In this document: piece after piece, positions 40,505 through 49,147 of the stretch
How the letters are laid out: the number at the start of each line of letters is the position of its first letter
How positions within the stretch are numbered: the stretch's first letter is position 1
From: Candidatus Manganitrophus noduliformans
Lineage (GTDB): Bacteria > Nitrospirota > Nitrospiria > SBBL01 > Manganitrophaceae
Direction of reading: 5' to 3'
Assembly (NCBI RefSeq): GCF_012184425.1
Contig: NZ_VTOW01000001.1
Location: 744,001 to 808,000, forward strand
Length of the DNA stretch: 64,000 nt
The notes under the pieces: model-generated
Told to the model about the DNA's origin: nothing
The model's input: the letters and a program-made list of their open reading frames with translations, nothing else
Database searches by the model: none
Program-made: the position numbers and the translations under genes

Positions 40505-40747
40505 GTGCCAAAGGTTTGTGAAAAGGTTGTGGGGGCCGAGTTAAAACCCATCACTGGAATGTCCGAGATCGAGGCGTGGCGGTGGCTGGAGAAGCGGCCG
40601 GCCGGTCTCGAATACGTTTTCGAGAATGATAAGTTTAAGTGTGTCGGTCTTCATCTTGGGCATTCCTCTTTTTTTGCGGACAGCGTTTTAAGTGTCGTTC
40701 TTGTGGCTCGCGCGGAGCTTCGAAAGCGGGGGCTGCCGGATGAGTAG
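40505..40747 (+). CDS. 80-residue unknown protein
   Basis: GTG start after GGGGGGGC. Mixed alpha/beta, no motif. Overlaps the next start by eight bases. Confidence 0.5.
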   Translation: MPKVCEKVVGAELKPITGMSEIEAWRWLEKRPAGLEYVFENDKFKCVGLHLGHSSFFADSVLSVVLVARAELRKRGLPDE

Positions 40748-41996
40748 CGGAAATTGGGATGGCGGGGTGGTCAGTGAATGGTTTAGGAGGCTTTGCGAAA
40801 TGCGTATTTCACAGGTCTTCCCTTATTTGATCATCACGAAAACGACCGTCGCGCCGGATTGTAAGGTGAGCATAGGGGTCGGCAATCCTGGGGAAGGTGA
40901 AATTCAGGTTGATGTCAATGCGTCGGGGATTGTCGATTGGAGCCATAATCCAACGGAGGTTAACTCGGTGAGTTCAGCGATGGATCACTACATCCAGGAA
41001 CGCGCGCGACTTGAGGCGGAGCGACGGGAGCGGGAAATCCGGGAAGAGTTGTTTGCCGGAGAAACTCCGAACGGGAATATCATGGATTATGATGTGATTC
41101 GCGTTCCGGAGCATCAACGGGTTGTGTGCGCGCATTATGATTCGATCGGGAGAGGGATCGCTCCTGGCGTTAACGCGAATAGCCATACCGTTCAGTTTCG
41201 ACCGATTGTTCGCTTTCATGGGTGTTATGTCGGGTTCTGTCATGAAAAAAGAAAAATCTACGTGGTTGAGAGGCGCTATCGTACCTGTGAGGTGGAGGTT
41301 TCGGAGCAGGATATAGAATTCGAGCCCCATATTCAACCTTCTCCGGATCTCTTGGTAATGGCGAAATGCTCGGTCCATAATTTGGGGTTTAGTTTTAGGT
41401 TACATTGGTCTGAACGTACCAGTGGTGTGGGTGTTGTCGTGAGTAGAGTGAAGAAGCGCCTTAAAAGGCTTTGCGATGAGCAAAGCAGGCCGCGGCCATC
41501 CTTCGAGCAAGAGTATCCGGCGGTGGTATCTGAGGCGTTTGAAGCCCGAAGACTTCTCGATGAGCAGCCGATCCCGGAAGAGGGTAGGGTGGTTTGGCCC
41601 GCTACGTCTATTTCGCGGGAAGAGGCGAGACGGGTAAACGAAGTGCTGAACGAACACTACCGAAGAATGGTCGATCGTCTCAGCCGTCAGGAGATGCCGA
41701 GATTTTATGGGGCTGATCGTTCTGACCGTGAATCCCTCCCCCAAACCTCAAAGCCGCCGATCTCCGCGTCTACCTGTTCATCCTGCAAAGCTGAAAACCT
41801 CGAAAACTTCCTGCGCGCCGGCGGAAAGGTTTACTGTCATGCCTGCTTCGAGAAGTTTCCGTCGTGTTGCTTCTGTGGGAACAAGGTTCCTTGGGAATCT
41901 TCGTACACGTCGAAGCGCGATGATAAGCGGCTTGCGTGTCCTCCGTGTATCGAGGAGAGAAAGGGTCAGAAGTTGGTCAAGGAGGTGGCTGAGTGA
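40740..41996 (+). CDS. large unknown protein with C-terminal zinc fingers
   Basis: 418 residues from the ATG at 40740. The N-terminal part contains a short beta domain and then a long unrecognised central region (KRKIYVVERRYRTCEVEVSEQDIEFEP). Residues about 350-405 hold paired Cys: CSSCKAENL, YCHACFEKFPSCCFCGNKVP and ACPPCIEE, forming two or three zinc ribbons. It sits inside the packaging module between terminase subunits. No family recognised. Confidence 0.6.
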   Translation: MSSGNWDGGVVSEWFRRLCEMRISQVFPYLIITKTTVAPDCKVSIGVGNPGEGEIQVDVNASGIVDWSHNPTEVNSVSSAMDHYIQERARLEAERREREIREELFAGETPNGNIMDYDVIRVPEHQRVVCAHYDSIGRGIAPGVNANSHTVQFRPIVRFHGCYVGFCHEKRKIYVVERRYRTCEVEVSEQDIEFEPHIQPSPDLLVMAKCSVHNLGFSFRLHWSERTSGVGVVVSRVKKRLKRLCDEQSRPRPSFEQEYPAVVSEAFEARRLLDEQPIPEEGRVVWPATSISREEARRVNEVLNEHYRRMVDRLSRQEMPRFYGADRSDRESLPQTSKPPISASTCSSCKAENLENFLRAGGKVYCHACFEKFPSCCFCGNKVPWESSYTSKRDDKRLACPPCIEERKGQKLVKEVAE

Positions 41997-42205
41997 CGCC
42001 GTGCGTCTTCACCGATCCGGTCAATGTTGGAGCGACCCAAGTTAAGATTATTTCTGTTACCTGCACAAAGCATGGGACCAGGGCACATGCGACCGTTTAT
42101 TCCGATTATGACGGAGTGGTAAGCGAGATGCGTAACATGATCGAAGCGCATTGCTTCGAGAAGTTTATGAGAAAGCAAATGGGTGTTGAAGAGAGGGCCG
42201 GATGA
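41993..42205 (+). CDS. 70-residue unknown protein
   Basis: GTG start overlapping the previous stop. Holds TCTKHGTRAHATVYSDYDGVVSEMRNMIEAHCFEKFM. Overlaps the next start (ATGA). Confidence 0.5.
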   Translation: MTPCVFTDPVNVGATQVKIISVTCTKHGTRAHATVYSDYDGVVSEMRNMIEAHCFEKFMRKQMGVEERAG

Positions 42206-42537
42206 ACGAGCATATCAGGTTTCAGGCGAACAGGAGCTTTTCGATTTTTGGAATTGATCTGCTGGTTGGTCTGGAAGATTTTAATGGGCAGATCGTGGCC
42301 ACTGGAAAGCCAATCGAGTTTAATTCTTATGTTGCTGGAAGAAGAGTCGAAGCGCCTACGCTCAGCCTCAAGGACGGAGAGGCGCAACTGCTTATGGATG
42401 AGCTTTGGAAGGTTGGTATTCGCCCGTCCAGTGGGCAAGGATCGGTGGGCCAGCTTGCTGCGACTGAACGCCATTTATCCGATATGAGGACGATTGTTTT
42501 TGATAAACTAAAAATCCCACAAAAGGAGAATCCATGA
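42202..42537 (+). CDS. 111-residue unknown protein
   Basis: MNEHIRFQANRSFSIFGIDL onward; alpha/beta, ending KIPQKENP. Overlaps neighbours at both ends by four bases. The C-terminal LAATERHLSDMRTIVFDKLKI looks like a dimer helix. No family recognised. Confidence 0.55.
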   Translation: MNEHIRFQANRSFSIFGIDLLVGLEDFNGQIVATGKPIEFNSYVAGRRVEAPTLSLKDGEAQLLMDELWKVGIRPSSGQGSVGQLAATERHLSDMRTIVFDKLKIPQKENP

Positions 42538-42893
42538 AAAGAATTCTGTTCGTCTTGACCGTGTTGATCTTTCTCGCCGCGCTTCCTGTTTTCGCCGAAG
42601 AAAAAGTAGCTGAGGAAAAGAAGCCTGAGACTGTTAAAGAAACCCGAATTTGCTGGAGTGTCGGATCGACCATGCGGACGTTTCCGGCCGACAAGCATCC
42701 GACCGGGGAAGAGCTCGTAAAGTTTTTAAACAATCAGCCTCCGGGCCCATTCTGGACGTTGAAGTCGATCACAGAGCCGACCGTCAACGATCCGAAGTAT
42801 CGTGTGACGATCGAGTGGGCGCTGGCTGGATTTCCGAGTATTTGCGAGGTGGACGCTCCGAAGCCCGCGGCGAAGAAGGAGGAAAAGAAGTGA
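42534..42893 (+). CDS. small exported protein
   Basis: 119 residues. Signal peptide MKRILFVLTVLIFLAALPVFA with cleavage near AFA/EEK, then Lys/Glu-rich linkers flanking a compact domain with two Cys (RICWSVGS, SICEVDAP). It is expressed in the phage packaging module but exported, so it may act on the cell envelope. Function unknown. Confidence 0.6.
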   Translation: MKRILFVLTVLIFLAALPVFAEEKVAEEKKPETVKETRICWSVGSTMRTFPADKHPTGEELVKFLNNQPPGPFWTLKSITEPTVNDPKYRVTIEWALAGFPSICEVDAPKPAAKKEEKK

Positions 42894-43075
42894 GGGTTTT
42901 CGTTTTCTCTTTAATCTCATTCATCTGCGGGATCGTCTTGACCGTTCTCTTTCTTCGGGCGATTGAGGCGGTGCATGAGCACAAGATAGAATTTTTCTAC
43001 GATACTGAAATGAAAAAGCTTGGTATGAGGGTTGGGTTAAAGAACCCTATGCCGGATCGAGAGGTTGATAGGTGA
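42890..43075 (+). CDS. 61-residue membrane protein
   Basis: GTG overlapping the previous stop. One membrane helix (VFVFSLISFICGIVLTVLFL) then an acidic/basic tail. Coupled to the exported protein gene. Confidence 0.55.
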   Translation: MRVFVFSLISFICGIVLTVLFLRAIEAVHEHKIEFFYDTEMKKLGMRVGLKNPMPDREVDR

Positions 43076-43320
43076 TCTATGTCGTCGCCGGTTGTCATAA
43101 TCAGTACCTGAGTTTTCTACGAGAAAACAATCTAACTCCTCGCCAAGCAAAGTTTGTTTGTATGGCTGAGGATGTTCACGGCATCGTAGGCGGGGATCTG
43201 GCTTTTTATGGAACACCGGAAAACAATAAGATGTTCGGGGATTCATACCTTCGCCACCTTTTGAAGGTTGGAGTGTTGAGGACATATGAACCAAAAGCCG
43301 CTGCTTCCAAAAAGCCTTGA
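43072..43320 (+). CDS. 82-residue unknown protein
   Basis: GTG start overlapping the previous stop. MIYVVAGCHNQYLSFLRENNLTPRQAKFVCMAEDVHGIVGGD has the beginning of a Rossmann-like fold. No family recognised. Confidence 0.5.
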   Translation: MIYVVAGCHNQYLSFLRENNLTPRQAKFVCMAEDVHGIVGGDLAFYGTPENNKMFGDSYLRHLLKVGVLRTYEPKAAASKKP

Positions 43321-43438
43321 AAAGGCGTTTGATGAGATTTTTAAGGTTCATATGTATCAACGGTATATTTTGAAAATTAAACCAGGTCAAAAGGTTATTA
43401 TTCCGAAGCTCAGAACGAGACTGAGCGATATAAAGTAA
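43286..43438 (+). CDS. 50-residue unknown protein
   Basis: MNQKPLLPKSLEKAFDEIFK onward, basic, overlapping the previous gene by 35 bases. It precedes the terminator cassette. Coding status is moderate. Confidence 0.4.
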   Translation: MNQKPLLPKSLEKAFDEIFKVHMYQRYILKIKPGQKVIIPKLRTRLSDIK

Positions 43439-43446
43439 GTTTACGA

Positions 43447-43510
43447 GGGTACCCCCACAAAGGCCCCTTGAATGTCCGGTCGCATGATCGGTGTTCAAGG
43501 GGCCTTTTTT
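43447..43510 (+). terminator. leader-terminator cassette T1
   Basis: GGGTACCCCCACAA (43447-43460) runs into AAGGCCCCTTGAA (43460-43472), which pairs with TTCAAGGGGCCTT (43494-43506) and ends in a T-run. A textbook rho-independent terminator preceded by a short conserved leader shared with three other cassettes. Confidence 0.85.
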
Positions 43511-43527
43511 AGTTTAAAGGAGAAAAA

Positions 43528-43719
43528 ATGGAACATCAGATAACCGAACCAAAGCACCCGATCGAGATTAGCGACGATCTGACCAACATCAGAGTCATCA
43601 TCAAGGAAATGGTCTCTGCCCTTTCTAAGAGCCAGAAGAAGTCGCGCGAACGGTCTCTTGTCATCACGAAGCTCGAAGAGGCAGAAATGTGGGCCGTGAA
43701 TGCTCAGAGCAAGGAGTAA
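43528..43719 (+). CDS. 63-residue unknown protein
   Basis: AAAGGAG precedes the ATG. Helical (DDLTNIRVIIKEMVSALSKSQKKSRERS), no motif. First gene after cassette T1. Confidence 0.55.
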   Translation: MEHQITEPKHPIEISDDLTNIRVIIKEMVSALSKSQKKSRERSLVITKLEEAEMWAVNAQSKE

Positions 43720-43722
43720 TTG

Positions 43723-43971
43723 ATGAAGTGCAACATCGAGCTTTATCAGTATGCGTCTGAAACCTGCTTTTCGTATGTCGTTCGGGTTGCGTGTTTTGAG
43801 CATCTTGCGGTGGCATATGTGAAGGCTGAGAAAGTTGACCGTAAAATTATTCAGCGTTTAAGAAAAAGTCTTTCGTCTGGATGCCATGAAAGGCGGTTCA
43901 TTCTTGGGACCGAGTATTGTGCCAAGCGGCTTCAACGGCTGAAAGAAGAAATGAAAAGGGTGGCTGCTTAA
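43723..43971 (+). CDS. 82-residue unknown protein
   Basis: ATG at 43723. Begins MKCNIELYQYASETCFSYVVRVACFEHLAVAYVK; Cys-containing alpha/beta. Its stop is one base into the terminase-large start, so coupled translation. No family recognised. Confidence 0.55.
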   Translation: MKCNIELYQYASETCFSYVVRVACFEHLAVAYVKAEKVDRKIIQRLRKSLSSGCHERRFILGTEYCAKRLQRLKEEMKRVAA

Positions 43972-45707
43972 TGACCGTTCAAGTCAAAGAATCCGAGCCG
44001 ACCCCCGAAGAAATCGAGCGGGAGCTTTTTACGGTCTTCCGAACCTACGCGGTGAAGTGTCTTAAGGTTCAAACGAAGAAGGGAAAGCTCATTTCCTTCA
44101 AGTTTAACGTCGCCCAAGACCTTCTCGATCGGATCGTCAATGAAATCATCGCTGCGGGGCGCCTGGTTCGTGTGGTGGTCCTAAAAGCCCGCCGCGAAGG
44201 AGTGTCGACGTATGTCGAGGGGCGGTTTTACTGGAAAGTCTCCCTTCGAGAAAACCGGTATGCTGCGACGGTGACCCATGAACCGGAAGCGACCGAAACG
44301 CTTTTCAACATGACGAAGCGGTTTCACGATCATGTCGATCCACTCTTTCAGCCTCCCGAGAAGTACAACAACAAGGGGCTGCTTCAATTCGATGGGCTGG
44401 ATTCAGCGTTTCGCGTCGGCACCGCGGAGAAGGAGCACTTCGGGTCCGGCCAAGGGATTCACTATCTGCATCTTTCCGAGGTGTCAAAGTGGCCGGCGCA
44501 CACCCAGGTCAATCTGTTAACCTCGGCGCTGCAGGCCGTTCCGGACGATTTGGACACCGAGATTTATTACGAGTCGACCGCCTATGGCATCGGCGGCGCT
44601 TTCCATCATCGCTATTTGACGGCGCGCTACCGGTATTATGCGGTTCTCGAGAATGGCAAGCCGGTCCTAAAATTCGAGATCAACGAAGACGCCGATCCGA
44701 ACGATGTTTATACCTCCGTCTTCTTCCCCTGGTTCATCTTCCCGGAATACCGGATGAAGGCGCCGGCCGATTTCGTTCGAACGAAAGAAGAGGTCGAATA
44801 CGCGAAGCTTCATGGGGTCGATAATGATCAGCTTTACTGGCGCCGATATACGATCGCCAACAAATGTAATCCGACCGGGGAGAATTTAGGAAAGACGCCG
44901 GAGATGATCTTCTGGCAAGAGTATCCTTCAACGCCGGAAGAAGCGTTCTTGGCGACCGGTCGAACGATATTCGACTCGATCAAGATCAATGCGCTTAAGA
45001 AGGCTGCGCCGAAGCCGATCGCGCGATACGATTGTCTGGTTTCAACCGGCCAATGGATCACGAAGCCGGACGGGATGCTGCGCGTTTGGGAAGAGCCGAT
45101 CCCGGGCCGGCGATACGTCATCGGTGCTGACGTCGCGGAAGGATTGATTCATGGGGATTTTTCTTCTGCCGATGTGGTTGACCATCTCACCGGAAAGCAG
45201 GTTGCGCAATGGCACGGCCGGGTCGATCCGGATCTTTTTGGCAACATTCTCTACTGGCTGGGGGTCCGCTATTGTACCGCATGGATCGCGCCGGAGCGCA
45301 ACAATCACGGTTATACAACCGTTAAGAAGCTGGTCGATCTTCGATACCCTCAGATTTATGTCGAACTGATTCCGGAGCCGCCTGGTAAGCCCAGGAAGAG
45401 ATACGGGTGGTTGACAGGAAAGGCAACAAAACACTTGTGCATCGACTTTCTGGTAACTATACTGCGAGAAGGTAGGCATGGAATTCAGTGCGCCGAGACG
45501 TTCGGGGAGATGCTGAGTTTCGTGTTGAAAGACGATGGAACGATGGGGGCCCAGGAAGGATTGAACGACGACCGCTGTATGTCGATTGCCATCGCACAAT
45601 ACGTTCGGACGGTGCTTCCGCTCCCCTCGATGGCTCAAACGATGGTTCCTGCAGGTGGCGCGGTGCAATCGGTGAGGACTCCGCCGCCGCCGGGAGCGTT
45701 TACGTAG
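43971..45707 (+). CDS. terL: terminase large subunit
   Basis: 578 residues from the ATG at 43971. The ATPase half shows LKARREGVST (Walker A position), then YLHLSEVSKWP (Walker B region). The nuclease half has YVIGADVAEGL, HGRVDPD and an RNase-H-like ending with GLNDDRCMSIAIAQY. It pumps DNA into the capsid and cuts concatemers. Length and layout are standard. Confidence 0.88.
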   Translation: MTVQVKESEPTPEEIERELFTVFRTYAVKCLKVQTKKGKLISFKFNVAQDLLDRIVNEIIAAGRLVRVVVLKARREGVSTYVEGRFYWKVSLRENRYAATVTHEPEATETLFNMTKRFHDHVDPLFQPPEKYNNKGLLQFDGLDSAFRVGTAEKEHFGSGQGIHYLHLSEVSKWPAHTQVNLLTSALQAVPDDLDTEIYYESTAYGIGGAFHHRYLTARYRYYAVLENGKPVLKFEINEDADPNDVYTSVFFPWFIFPEYRMKAPADFVRTKEEVEYAKLHGVDNDQLYWRRYTIANKCNPTGENLGKTPEMIFWQEYPSTPEEAFLATGRTIFDSIKINALKKAAPKPIARYDCLVSTGQWITKPDGMLRVWEEPIPGRRYVIGADVAEGLIHGDFSSADVVDHLTGKQVAQWHGRVDPDLFGNILYWLGVRYCTAWIAPERNNHGYTTVKKLVDLRYPQIYVELIPEPPGKPRKRYGWLTGKATKHLCIDFLVTILREGRHGIQCAETFGEMLSFVLKDDGTMGAQEGLNDDRCMSIAIAQYVRTVLPLPSMAQTMVPAGGAVQSVRTPPPPGAFT

Positions 45708-45719
45708 AGTGAGGTTGAC

Positions 45720-45950
45720 ATGCCTTCTTTAAACGAAAAAGGCCCGAGCATCGGCATTTGTTTACAATGCGAGGAGATGGTTTCGAATTTAACGTATGGC
45801 CTTTGTTTGTCGTGCAAAACCAAAGAGGATGAGCGACAAAAGCGTCTGCTTATGGATGTCTCAGCGAAGCTTGAAGATCTGGAAAGTTTAAGGATTGAAC
45901 GTATACCCCCGCGACGAGATGGGGTGAATCAGGGCGAAGCGGCGCAATGA
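45720..45950 (+). CDS. 76-residue zinc-knuckle protein
   Basis: GICLQCEEM and LCLSCKTKEDERQK supply four Cys. A helical tail follows. Small protein downstream of terminase. Confidence 0.55.
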   Translation: MPSLNEKGPSIGICLQCEEMVSNLTYGLCLSCKTKEDERQKRLLMDVSAKLEDLESLRIERIPPRRDGVNQGEAAQ

Positions 45951-45972
45951 TTCAGTAATCCCCGACGATGAG

Positions 45973-46001
45973 GGGCCGGATACTCCGCAGGTGTCCGGCC
46001 C
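45973..46001 (+). other. intercistronic hairpin
   Basis: GGGCCGGATAC (45973-45983) pairs with GTGTCCGGCCC (45991-46001) through 11 bp (one G-U) around a seven-base loop. It is not followed by a T-run and may stabilise or separate messages. Confidence 0.5.
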
Positions 46002-46015
46002 GCTTGAGGTACGGG

Positions 46016-46216
46016 ATGATTGGCGAACGGGATCGGATCGAAAAGGAGTTTTCTCGGCGCAGGGAGGAAAGATGTCGTTGTGGGTGTTTGGTAGAAGCTC
46101 ATAACGAAGATGAAGATTGTCTTAAATCTAGAAAATCGAGGAGAGCTATCATGTCAAAAACATGCGCGAAGTGCGGCAAGCGACACGCCGGGAAGTGTAG
46201 CCGGAAGGGGTATTGA
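46016..46216 (+). CDS. small zinc-binding protein
   Basis: 66 residues from the ATG at 46016, which has GAGG upstream and lies just past the hairpin (the frame is open to 45968). ERCRCGCLVEAH and SKTCAKCGKRHAGKCSRKGY are Cys/His clusters. Function unknown. Confidence 0.5.
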   Translation: MIGERDRIEKEFSRRREERCRCGCLVEAHNEDEDCLKSRKSRRAIMSKTCAKCGKRHAGKCSRKGY

Positions 46217-46371
46217 TGGAAGAAGACAAAATTATTCCATGGGATCACATGATCACAGTAAAATTTTATGAGTCCCATATTTCGATGACGCTCGAAGAGC
46301 TATATCAGGTATTCAAGAAAAGGTTTTTACTTGAGTCGGATGAGAATCCTCAGGTGCTTCGTGGACTTTAA
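46216..46371 (+). CDS. 51-residue unknown protein
   Basis: MEEDKIIPWDHMITVKFYES onward. The ATG overlaps the previous stop by one base. Helical and acidic; no motif. Confidence 0.5.
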   Translation: MEEDKIIPWDHMITVKFYESHISMTLEELYQVFKKRFLLESDENPQVLRGL

Positions 46372-46383
46372 AAGGGGTGTAGA

Positions 46384-46602
46384 GTGACCTTCACCGTTTC
46401 GTATTCTGGCGCTTACTGCGAAGATCCGAAAAGGCTGATCGGGGTCGTTCTTCAATTCCTCGAAGAAGTGGCAAAAGATCCCAAAAGAGCAAGGCAGTTG
46501 CGCATCGCCGCGCGGCAGGGTAAGATTACGGGTGTTAAACAGGAAATAGATGAACCCTGGGGAGGTGAGCCCGATGCCCATGTAAAATCGAAACCAAAAT
46601 AA
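46384..46602 (+). CDS. 72-residue unknown protein
   Basis: GTG start. Helical core (GVVLQFLEEVAKDPKRARQLRIAARQGKI). Last gene before cassette T2. Confidence 0.5.
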   Translation: MTFTVSYSGAYCEDPKRLIGVVLQFLEEVAKDPKRARQLRIAARQGKITGVKQEIDEPWGGEPDAHVKSKPK

Positions 46603-46641
46603 AATCCTCGAAGAGATTGCAGCAGATAAAATTTAATTAAA

Positions 46642-46695
46642 GAGCACCCTCACAAAAGGCCTCTGAACAGAACAGCGTTCAGGGGCCTTTTTCTT
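46642..46695 (+). terminator. leader-terminator cassette T2
   Basis: GAGCACCCTCACAAA leads into AAAGGCCTCTGAAC (46655-46668), pairing with GTTCAGGGGCCTTT (46677-46690), then a T-rich run. Same architecture as T1, T3 and T4, with a few changes. Confidence 0.8.
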
Positions 46696-46709
46696 TTTCG
46701 GAGGCATCA

Positions 46710-48434
46710 ATGCGGAAAATCTTGTTTCTGGCGCTACTCCTGGCGCTGATTCCAATTCAGGCGCTCTCCCAGTCGCCGGAACGAGAAGCGCGGGGTTATT
46801 TCGGCATCGTCGGCGGGGACACTGACGACAAAGGGCCGACGCTGGTGATCAATCCGGATGGGTCGATCAACGCTGCGGTGACCGGCGCGGGCGGGGGAAC
46901 GCAATTCGCCGAAGATTCCGCGCTCGGATCGACCCCGACCGGAACGCTGGCGATGTGTCGGCGCGACGACGCCCTTGCTACGTTGACTCCGGTGGAAGAC
47001 GATGCGATCGGCTGCCGGGTGGATTCCAGGGGAGCTCTTTGGGTGGCCTGGTCTAATCCTCTGACGCCGACGATCGATGGCGTTTATGTGACTGGAAACA
47101 CGGACCATGATGCTTCGGCCTCCGGGATTGATCCTGTCCTTGTTGGTGGTTTCGCCTCGGCCGCGGCGCCGACCTCGGTAAGCGCTGACGGCGATGCGGT
47201 TAACGCCTGGTTTCTTAGAAATGGCGCTCAGGCGACCGTTCTGACGGCCGCGGGTGCCTTGATCGGTGGGGATGCGACCAACGGGCTTGACGTCGATGTG
47301 ACTCGTTTGCCGGCCATTCCAGCCGGTAACAACAACATCGGCGACGTTGATATCGCTTCAATTGCGGCCGGAAATAACAATATCGGGGATGTGGATGTAG
47401 CCTCGATTGTTCCGGGAACGGGGGCAACAAACCTCGGAAAAGCGGTTGACGGCGCTTCCGGCGGGACCGATACAGGTGTGGCGATCCTGGCGATTCGAGA
47501 CGATTCTCTTTCAGCCTTAACACCCGTTGAAGGCGATTACGTTCAGCTTCGTGTCAATTCGACCGGGGCTCTGCATGTGACCGGGGGAGGCGGGGGTACT
47601 CAGTACAACATCGATGATGTTGCTTCTGCGACGGCGACCGGGACGTTCGCGCTGGTTGTTCGAAAGGATTCTGCGGCCTCTCTTGCGGGGACGGATGGCG
47701 ATGTGACCGGCCTTCAAGTGGATGCCAACGGGGCTCTCCGGGTGACCGGGGGCGGGGGTGGCACCGAGTATACCGTCAATGGGGTGGCTCCGGCCGATCC
47801 GACCGGCGCGACCTTCGTTATGGAACGGGACGATGCTCTTTCAGCTCTGACCGAGGTTGAAGGGGATTGGACAAATCCGCGATCGACCGCCGAAGGCGCT
47901 TTGTGGACCCAGGATTTCAACTCCGACACGATGGTCACCCATCTTGCGACCGTGGCCGGGGCGGTTTCCGGTACGGAAATGCAGGTTGATATCGTTTCCT
48001 CCGCGCTTCCGACTGGGGCGTCTACCTCCGCAAACCAATCAACCATGATCACCGCGCTCCAATTGATCGATGACGATCAAACCGGGGCCTCGGTCAATTA
48101 CAAAACCTCCGCCGGAACGACTGAGGATGAGACGGAAATTAAGGCCACGGCTGGCCGGCTCTTCTCGATCACGGCGACGAACACGAATGCCGCGGCGCGC
48201 TATATCCGATGTGCGAATCTGACGGCGGCCAATACGACCCCGGGAACATCGACCGTCTTTCTCGGGCTGGCCATTCCGGGGAACACGGCCGGGTCCGGAT
48301 TTACGACGAACTTTGGGCCGGCCGGTATTGCCTTCTCGACCGCGTTGACCTGCTGGACGGTCACCGGGGCGGCGGATTCCGATGTCGCGGAAGTCGCGGC
48401 AAACGAAATTAAATGGATTATCACCTACAAATGA
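46710..48434 (+). CDS. exported repeat protein, probable tail/head fibre-like
   Basis: 574 residues. Signal peptide MRKILFLALLLALIPIQALSQ. Four imperfect repeats of about 50 residues carry RDDALATLTPVEDDAIGCRVDSRGAL-type blocks, several preceded by Gly-rich GGGGGTEY. The C-terminus is a beta domain. The repeats resemble phage structural repeats with a beta sandwich, but a signal peptide on a virion protein is unusual. It could be exported to the periplasm or outer surface. First of three exported proteins in a row after cassette T2. Confidence 0.65.
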   Translation: MRKILFLALLLALIPIQALSQSPEREARGYFGIVGGDTDDKGPTLVINPDGSINAAVTGAGGGTQFAEDSALGSTPTGTLAMCRRDDALATLTPVEDDAIGCRVDSRGALWVAWSNPLTPTIDGVYVTGNTDHDASASGIDPVLVGGFASAAAPTSVSADGDAVNAWFLRNGAQATVLTAAGALIGGDATNGLDVDVTRLPAIPAGNNNIGDVDIASIAAGNNNIGDVDVASIVPGTGATNLGKAVDGASGGTDTGVAILAIRDDSLSALTPVEGDYVQLRVNSTGALHVTGGGGGTQYNIDDVASATATGTFALVVRKDSAASLAGTDGDVTGLQVDANGALRVTGGGGGTEYTVNGVAPADPTGATFVMERDDALSALTEVEGDWTNPRSTAEGALWTQDFNSDTMVTHLATVAGAVSGTEMQVDIVSSALPTGASTSANQSTMITALQLIDDDQTGASVNYKTSAGTTEDETEIKATAGRLFSITATNTNAAARYIRCANLTAANTTPGTSTVFLGLAIPGNTAGSGFTTNFGPAGIAFSTALTCWTVTGAADSDVAEVAANEIKWIITYK

Positions 48435-49147
48435 AAAATCTTTTCATCCTCATAGCGCTTCTCTCGATCGGCTGCATCGCGCGGGCCGACATGCTTTTGC
48501 TCGGGGCCGGGAGTCTTCCGGCGGCGGGCGGCGGCGCATCTTACGTGGCCGTGTACAGCAACACAGGTACGGGCACCTCAATTACAGTATCGAGCGTTAA
48601 CGCCGGCGCTGGCGATCTTATCCTCGTATTGGCCGGATGGCGCAATAACGGCGGGCAGACGATATCGTCAGTCACGTATAACGGGGCTGGAATCACGCAT
48701 ATTAGGACTGAGGCCCCTGGCGCTGGATTCGTTGCCGCAACCTCCTACTATGCAATCAATCCTGGGGGTACGGCGGACGTGGTGGTGACATGGAGCGCTG
48801 CAATCGATGGCGGCGGTCACGTCGTTGTGTATGTGATTTCTGGCGCACACCAAACGACCCCTATTCAAGATCATCAATCCACTTCCGACACAACGGCTAG
48901 TGCAACATCCATATCTACAAATGTGACCTCGCAATCAGGCGGTTTGGTTTTCGATCTGGTAAATCGACAGTCAGTTACTGAGGCTCTTACTGTAGGCGCA
49001 GATCAAACGGAACGATATCAGGGGTCCGTTGGGGATGTGAGGGATGGCTCCAGCACAGAACCCGGCGCGGCAACGACCACAATGTCATGGTCCTGGACAG
49101 GCGGGTCGCGGGTATCTCATATCGCGATAGCGGTGGCACCACAATGA
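48431..49147 (+). CDS. exported beta-sandwich protein
   Basis: 238 residues from MKNLFILIALLS, with a signal peptide ending near ARA. The mature part is low in charged residues and rich in Thr, Ser, Gly and Val, typical of beta sandwich domains in secreted or fibre proteins. Starts in an ATGA overlap. No named family. Confidence 0.6.
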   Translation: MKNLFILIALLSIGCIARADMLLLGAGSLPAAGGGASYVAVYSNTGTGTSITVSSVNAGAGDLILVLAGWRNNGGQTISSVTYNGAGITHIRTEAPGAGFVAATSYYAINPGGTADVVVTWSAAIDGGGHVVVYVISGAHQTTPIQDHQSTSDTTASATSISTNVTSQSGGLVFDLVNRQSVTEALTVGADQTERYQGSVGDVRDGSSTEPGAATTTMSWSWTGGSRVSHIAIAVAPQ

